Source of the DNA: Arthrobacter sp. OY3WO11
Lineage (GTDB): Bacteria; Actinomycetota; Actinomycetes; Actinomycetales; Micrococcaceae
Assembly: GCF_001641125.1 (NCBI RefSeq)
Contig: NZ_LWLP01000001.1
Coordinates: 128,079 to 192,078, forward strand
Length of the DNA stretch: 64,000 nucleotides
Direction of reading: 5' to 3'
Below are positions 61,301-64,000 of this stretch, in pieces. Position 1 is the first letter of the stretch; each line of letters opens with the position of its first letter. The translations under genes and the position numbers were made by a program. The notes under the pieces are model-generated. The model did no database searches and had not been told where the DNA came from. It saw only the letters and a program-made list of their open reading frames with translations.

Positions 61301-61414
61301 GAACTCGGCCAGCAACTCTCCCTCGGCCTGGACGCCACCAGCACCGACGGCCTGGACCTCAACTCCAGGGAAGCCGGCACCACCGCACCCAAACTCGTCC
61401 TCACCCTGAGCTAG
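58388..61414 (+). CDS. Secreted propeller-Big_5-DNRLRE surface protein, copy 2, with duplicated C-terminal module
   Basis: 1008-residue exported protein, paralogue of 50477-52681. The signal peptide ends at AQA (about residue 33). Residues 35-445 form the propeller-like part (SKLWWNDGSWWADMWTTGTGW, TKTWVTTGVTNDTRSNTLSDTLWHG). Then come Big_5 (about 451-558), DNRLRE (563-721), a Gly/Ser linker, and a second Big_5 (737-845) and DNRLRE (850-1008) ending KLVLTLS. The two modules are almost identical in DNA. It is directly upstream of a BY-kinase and a glycosyltransferase, so a link to surface polysaccharide is plausible. Confidence 0.82.
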   Translation: MHTAKVRHLVPQALAVAVALVLGLMAAGGTAQAAENYGYQSISYSGVANTPTSDKPQSKLWWNDGSWWADMWTTGTGWQIYRLDRATKTWVTTGVTNDTRSNTLSDTLWHGNKLYIASHVVTVSGDSGAKASVSGQPAKLYRYSYAAGKYTLDAGFPTNINNNSSESMTIDKDTTGAVWATWTQVSGSSTSGFTSSVYVNSTTPDGASWGTPFVLPVADPNPAPDDISAIVAYGSNKIGVLWSDAPAGTVYWATRTDGTSPSAASSWKVQPAVQGKGQADDHLNIKALLADPAGRVYAAVKTSLDSSTDKTLPQLQLLVFRPGTGSFTRSTIATLADCVTRPQILLDTTNNVVRAFHTAPSTSASGCAYSGVPGSIYEKTASMDNPVFGSGRGTPVIQDGASANINDVTTTKQGVNATTGVVVMASNKATQRYWFSDRSLGTAPTPGDTTAPSVTGTSPAEGATGTAVSSNVTATFSEAMNTSTIDANTFTLKTGTTTVTATVSLNSTGNTATLNPGTDLAAGTAYTATVKGGSTGVKDAAGNALASDKTWTFTTAAASGGTTETVTLAAGADSYVSAGATGTNYGTGNVLGVDANTEEVTYLKFDLSAYAGRTVDSATLQLRSAGSGSTGKQNVKLVTNDSWTETGITYNNRPPLGTSIATLGPTAANSNYSVPLTVTGLAGELGQQLSLGLDATSTDGLDLNSRETGSTTAPKLVLTLSSGGGSGGGSGGGDTTPPSVTGTSPAEGATGTAVSTNVTATFSEAMNTSTIDANTFTLKTGTTTVTATVSLNSTGNTATLNPGTDLAAGTTYTATVKGGSTGVKDAAGNALASDKTWTFTTAAASGGGGTPETVTLTASADSWVAGGAAATNYGTSTSLSVDNSPVEVTYLKFDLSAYAGRTVDSATLQLRSAGSGSIGKQNIKLVTNDSWTETGITYNNRPPLGTSIGTLGPTAANSNYSVPLTASALAGELGQQLSLGLDATSTDGLDLNSREAGTTAPKLVLTLS
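59729..61411 (+). repeat. Tandem intragenic duplication, about 858-864 bases per unit
   Basis: Unit 1 begins at 59729 (GATACGACG) and unit 2 at 60587. The Big_5-coding parts differ by only a few bases over about 330. The offset is 858 before and 864 after a diverged stretch (about 60070-60200 against 60930-61060), because unit 2 has two extra codons there. Confidence 0.9.
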
Positions 61415-61582
61415 GCCAGGGTGAGGGGGCCCGGCTGCAGGTAACCGCAATTTCCACATTCTTACCCCCGGGCAGCCACAAGCCCCCCGGCTTATCGGAC
61501 CCCGGCGTCCGGCCTCGTACTAGCTTTGCAACACGCCAAAGCGGCACAGAGACACAGGAAACCCGCCGGAAAAGGGGCAATC

Positions 61583-63250
61583 ATGGCAGAAGAAAAGGTC
61601 TTTCGAATCGACCCGGCCGCACCAGGCCCTTCCGTCGCACCTGCCCATTCAGCACGTCAACCTGCAGGAGGGATCGGATTCTTGAGTAATCAGGATATTG
61701 GCGGCAGCGACGTACCAGCTGCCGGGATGGGACTGAGGGACTACGCCCGGGTCGCGAGGACGTACTGGAAGCACATTGCGGTTGTGACCCTGATCGTCAC
61801 CCTGCTGGCCACGGCGTGGAGCACATTCCGCCCCCGCATATACGCCGCGGAAGCCAGCGCAGTGGTTCTCGCGGTGGGGACCGACAACGTCAGCAGCCTG
61901 CTGGCCGGCGACACCCTGGCCAAAGCGAGGGCAAAGAACTACAAGTCCTTGGCTGAATCCCGGCTCGTAGCGGACAACGTGCGCCTCTCCACTGGGCTGA
62001 ACATGTCCAGTGACGCCCTGCTGGGTGCCATCTCTGTTACCGTCCCCCGCGATACAGCTGAAATCCGGATCACGGCCGAGTCGCCGGATCCGACGATCGC
62101 CCAACGGGTTGCGGACGCGTGGATCGTCGAGCTGAGCAAGCAGGTCCAGGACAGGGAGAGGGCCGCCACAGCTACTTCAGGCCAGCCCCTCGAAGCCGTC
62201 ACCCCACCCCTCTCCCTGGTACCACTGGATCCAGCGGCTTTGCCAACCACACCCGTTTCTCCCGGAGTGGCCCTGACAGCTGTATACGGGGCAGCATTGG
62301 GCCTCCTTCTGGCCTACGCATCCGCACTCCTTCGCGACCGCCTGGACCGCCGCCTGCACACCGCAGCTGAAGTGGAACATCTCTTCTCCGTACCGGTCAT
62401 CGGCGCCCTCCCGGTCGACCTCCGGCTTACGGGCGAGAACAAAGTCCTGGGAGGCGTCCCCGCAGCTCCAACGCCTGGTTCACGGGCGCAGAGCCCTGCC
62501 TTCGCCGAGGCGCTCCGGGAACTCCGCACCAACCTGACTTTCCTTGACGTGGACAACCCGCCCCGGATCATCGTCGTCACGAGCTCGGTGAGTGGGGAAG
62601 GCAAATCAACTATTGCCGCCAACCTGGCCTCCGCGATGTCAGCTGGAGGAGAACAGGTCATCGTTGTTGACGGCGACCTGCGGCACCCCAGCATGGCCAA
62701 GATCTTCGACGTAATCCCTGGCATAGGCATTACCGACGTGCTCACTGGAAAAGCAGAGGTGGACGATGTTCTCCAGCAGCGGAGCGACCTGCCCAACCTG
62801 TCGATTTTGGGATCCGGCCGTATCCCGCCCAATCCCACCGAGCTCCTCGGCTCGCATGCCATGAAGCAGCTGATCGAATCCCTGTCCGAAAAAGGCATCG
62901 TGATCATTGACGCTCCGCCGCTGCTCCCGGTGACTGATGCTGTGCTCCTTGCCAGGATCGCGGACGGCGCCATTGTGGTTGTGAGGGCTGGCCGGACAAC
63001 CAAGGATCAGCTGACCAAGTCGCTGGGAAACATCCGGAAGGTGCATGGAGCCGTTCTTGGCACGCTTCTCAACTGCGTGCCGGCAAAGGAGTTTGACGGC
63101 TACTCGTACTACTCCTCGGATCCTGACTCTGCGGACAACGACCCATCCGAGGACGCGGACGACTCACCTGTAGTGATTGAGCCCGAAAGCCCCCCTGCAT
63201 TCCGTGGTTCCAGCAGGGAACAGACCTCGCGGAGCGTCACCTCCTTCTAG
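61583..63250 (+). CDS. Polysaccharide co-polymerase/BY-kinase (Wzz-CpsD fusion)
   Basis: 555-residue bacterial tyrosine kinase that controls chain length and export of a capsular or exopolysaccharide. The start is ATG 61583 with AAAAGGGG 7 bases upstream; the frame is open to 61526. The N-terminal Wzz part has two membrane helices (about 65-84 and 229-250). The cytoplasmic kinase has Walker A SSVSGEGKST (about 334-342), Walker A' VIVVDGDLRHPS, Walker B GIVIIDAPPLLPVTDA and a C-terminal Tyr cluster YSYYSS (about 507). The glycosyltransferase follows. Confidence 0.92.
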   Translation: MAEEKVFRIDPAAPGPSVAPAHSARQPAGGIGFLSNQDIGGSDVPAAGMGLRDYARVARTYWKHIAVVTLIVTLLATAWSTFRPRIYAAEASAVVLAVGTDNVSSLLAGDTLAKARAKNYKSLAESRLVADNVRLSTGLNMSSDALLGAISVTVPRDTAEIRITAESPDPTIAQRVADAWIVELSKQVQDRERAATATSGQPLEAVTPPLSLVPLDPAALPTTPVSPGVALTAVYGAALGLLLAYASALLRDRLDRRLHTAAEVEHLFSVPVIGALPVDLRLTGENKVLGGVPAAPTPGSRAQSPAFAEALRELRTNLTFLDVDNPPRIIVVTSSVSGEGKSTIAANLASAMSAGGEQVIVVDGDLRHPSMAKIFDVIPGIGITDVLTGKAEVDDVLQQRSDLPNLSILGSGRIPPNPTELLGSHAMKQLIESLSEKGIVIIDAPPLLPVTDAVLLARIADGAIVVVRAGRTTKDQLTKSLGNIRKVHGAVLGTLLNCVPAKEFDGYSYYSSDPDSADNDPSEDADDSPVVIEPESPPAFRGSSREQTSRSVTSF

Positions 63251-63343
63251 GCACCCATCCAACGCCTTCAGCTGCCATGTGCGCCGTATCCGAGCCAACC
63301 CGGTCACGCGCGCACCGGCCGACACACTCATCTAGGAGAACCC

Positions 63344-64000
63344 ATGTCCAAGTCTGTCGTCGTCATCGGGACACGCGGCTACCCAAGTTACTATGGCGGC
63401 TTTGAGACTGCAGTCCGGCGCCTGGCACCATTCCTCGCCGATGCCGGCTGGGACGTCAACGTCTACTGCCGGGCAGGCCAAACCAAGGACGACGACGAGG
63501 CACGCGACCCCCGCATCCGAACCACCAGCACGGTGGGGCTTGAGAGCAAGTCGCTGAGCACCCTCTCTTTCGGGCTGTCTTCGGTCCTTCATGCCCTGTG
63601 GCACAAGCCCCAGGTGGCGCTCGTCATGAACGTCGCCAACGGCTTCTTCCTGCCGCTGCTGAAGCTTCGCGGAATACCAACCGTGGTGAACGTGGACGGA
63701 ATCGAGTGGGAACGCGCCAAGTGGAACCGGTTCGCAAAGTTCGTCTTCAGGCTGGGCGCCCGGCTGACGGCCCGTTATGGCACCATCCTGATCAGCGACT
63801 CCCTTGAGATCCAGCGCCGTTGGAAGCGCGACTTTGGCCGCAAGAGTGTCTTCATTCCGTACGGCGCCAACCTCGCCAGCCCCAGCGAGGTTGTTCCCGG
63901 CCTCGAACCGGAGTCCTATGTACTCATGGTGGCCCGGTTTGTTCCCGAGAACACGGTGTCTGAGTTTTTCCAGGCAGCGGAACGCCTGGCGGAGCAACAT
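63344..64000 (+). CDS. Glycosyltransferase with DUF1972-type N-domain (partial)
   Basis: First 219 codons of a GT-B glycosyltransferase that runs off the right edge. ATG 63344 has AGGAG 7 bases upstream. It begins SVVVIGTRGYPSYYGGFETAVRRLAPFL, the hallmark of the DUF1972/rhamnosyltransferase-like group. NVDGIEWERAKWNRFAKFVFRLGARLTARYGTILISDSLEIQRRW, then GRKSVFIPYGAN and VLMVARFVPENT follow. It likely adds a sugar to the repeat unit handled by the BY-kinase upstream. Confidence 0.9.
   Translation, partial: MSKSVVVIGTRGYPSYYGGFETAVRRLAPFLADAGWDVNVYCRAGQTKDDDEARDPRIRTTSTVGLESKSLSTLSFGLSSVLHALWHKPQVALVMNVANGFFLPLLKLRGIPTVVNVDGIEWERAKWNRFAKFVFRLGARLTARYGTILISDSLEIQRRWKRDFGRKSVFIPYGANLASPSEVVPGLEPESYVLMVARFVPENTVSEFFQAAERLAEQH

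Overview
The window reads as chromosomal DNA from a high-GC actinobacterium of the Micrococcaceae, most like Arthrobacter or Pseudarthrobacter. The evidence is the GC-rich, GTG-tolerant coding style, the leaderless-looking promoters, CGNR-type and IclR-type regulators, and a CE1759-type FMN reductase. The rpsF-ssb-rpsR-rplI block with dnaB nearby is a gene group usually found near the actinobacterial replication origin. No transposase, integrase, CRISPR array, rRNA or tRNA was recognised. The taxonomic call is inference from gene content.

Bases 1-14800 are an aromatic/hydroaromatic acid catabolic island. A long minus-strand operon (12207 down to 1606) encodes quinate/shikimate dehydrogenase, a QsuB-type dehydroshikimate dehydratase, protocatechuate 3,4-dioxygenase (pcaHG), pcaB, pcaD, pcaC, the thiolase pcaF, the CoA-transferase pcaIJ and the regulator pcaR. 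Together these convert quinate/shikimate through protocatechuate to succinyl-CoA and acetyl-CoA. A second quinate/shikimate dehydrogenase (706-1578) is divergent from a TctC-like binding lipoprotein that runs off the left edge. A second IclR regulator (12343-13170) is divergent from an MFS metabolite symporter (13398-14717).

Bases 14884-20316 hold an ATP-dependent DNA ligase, an AEC-family carrier, an LLM flavin oxidoreductase translationally coupled to a GH13 trehalose-synthase-like enzyme, and a flavin reductase. Bases 20570-28136 hold an SRPBCC-like protein and an organosulfur module on the minus strand (SsuA-type lipoprotein, SsuB, SsuC, TauD-type dioxygenase, NtaA/SnaA/DszA-type monooxygenase), followed by an AlaA-type aminotransferase. 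Bases 28334-32793 hold small unknown proteins, a BNR-repeat protein with a MoaD/ThiS-like partner, a secreted stalk protein followed by a class F-like sortase, and a Usp-like protein.

Bases 32986-36002 are a copper resistance operon (csoR-copZ-copA) with two palindromic operators. Bases 36027-41567 hold DUF2277, an orphan WXG100 protein, EamA and MATE exporters, a CGNR protein, two small membrane proteins and a DoxX protein. Bases 42022-46413 encode one very large secreted enzyme that fuses a CE12 rhamnogalacturonan acetylesterase to a PL11 rhamnogalacturonan lyase, behind LacI-like operator sequences.

Bases 46528-56243 hold a double-hotdog thioesterase, dnaB, a 661-base gap rich in DnaA-box-like 9-mers, two small membrane proteins (one with an L7/L12-like segment), a secreted propeller/Big_5/DNRLRE protein, an FMN reductase, a PhzF protein and the rplI-rpsR-ssb-rpsF ribosomal/SSB block. 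From 56564 to the end come an amino-acid permease, a larger paralogue of the propeller/Big_5/DNRLRE protein with an internal tandem duplication, a BY-kinase polysaccharide regulator and the start of a glycosyltransferase. The last two look like the entrance of an exopolysaccharide locus.

No wholly new system could be proven from sequence alone. The best candidates for follow-up are the CE12-PL11 fusion, the two DNRLRE surface proteins with mosaic repeats, the sortase/stalk pair, the MoaD-BNR pair and the DnaA-box cluster upstream of dnaB.
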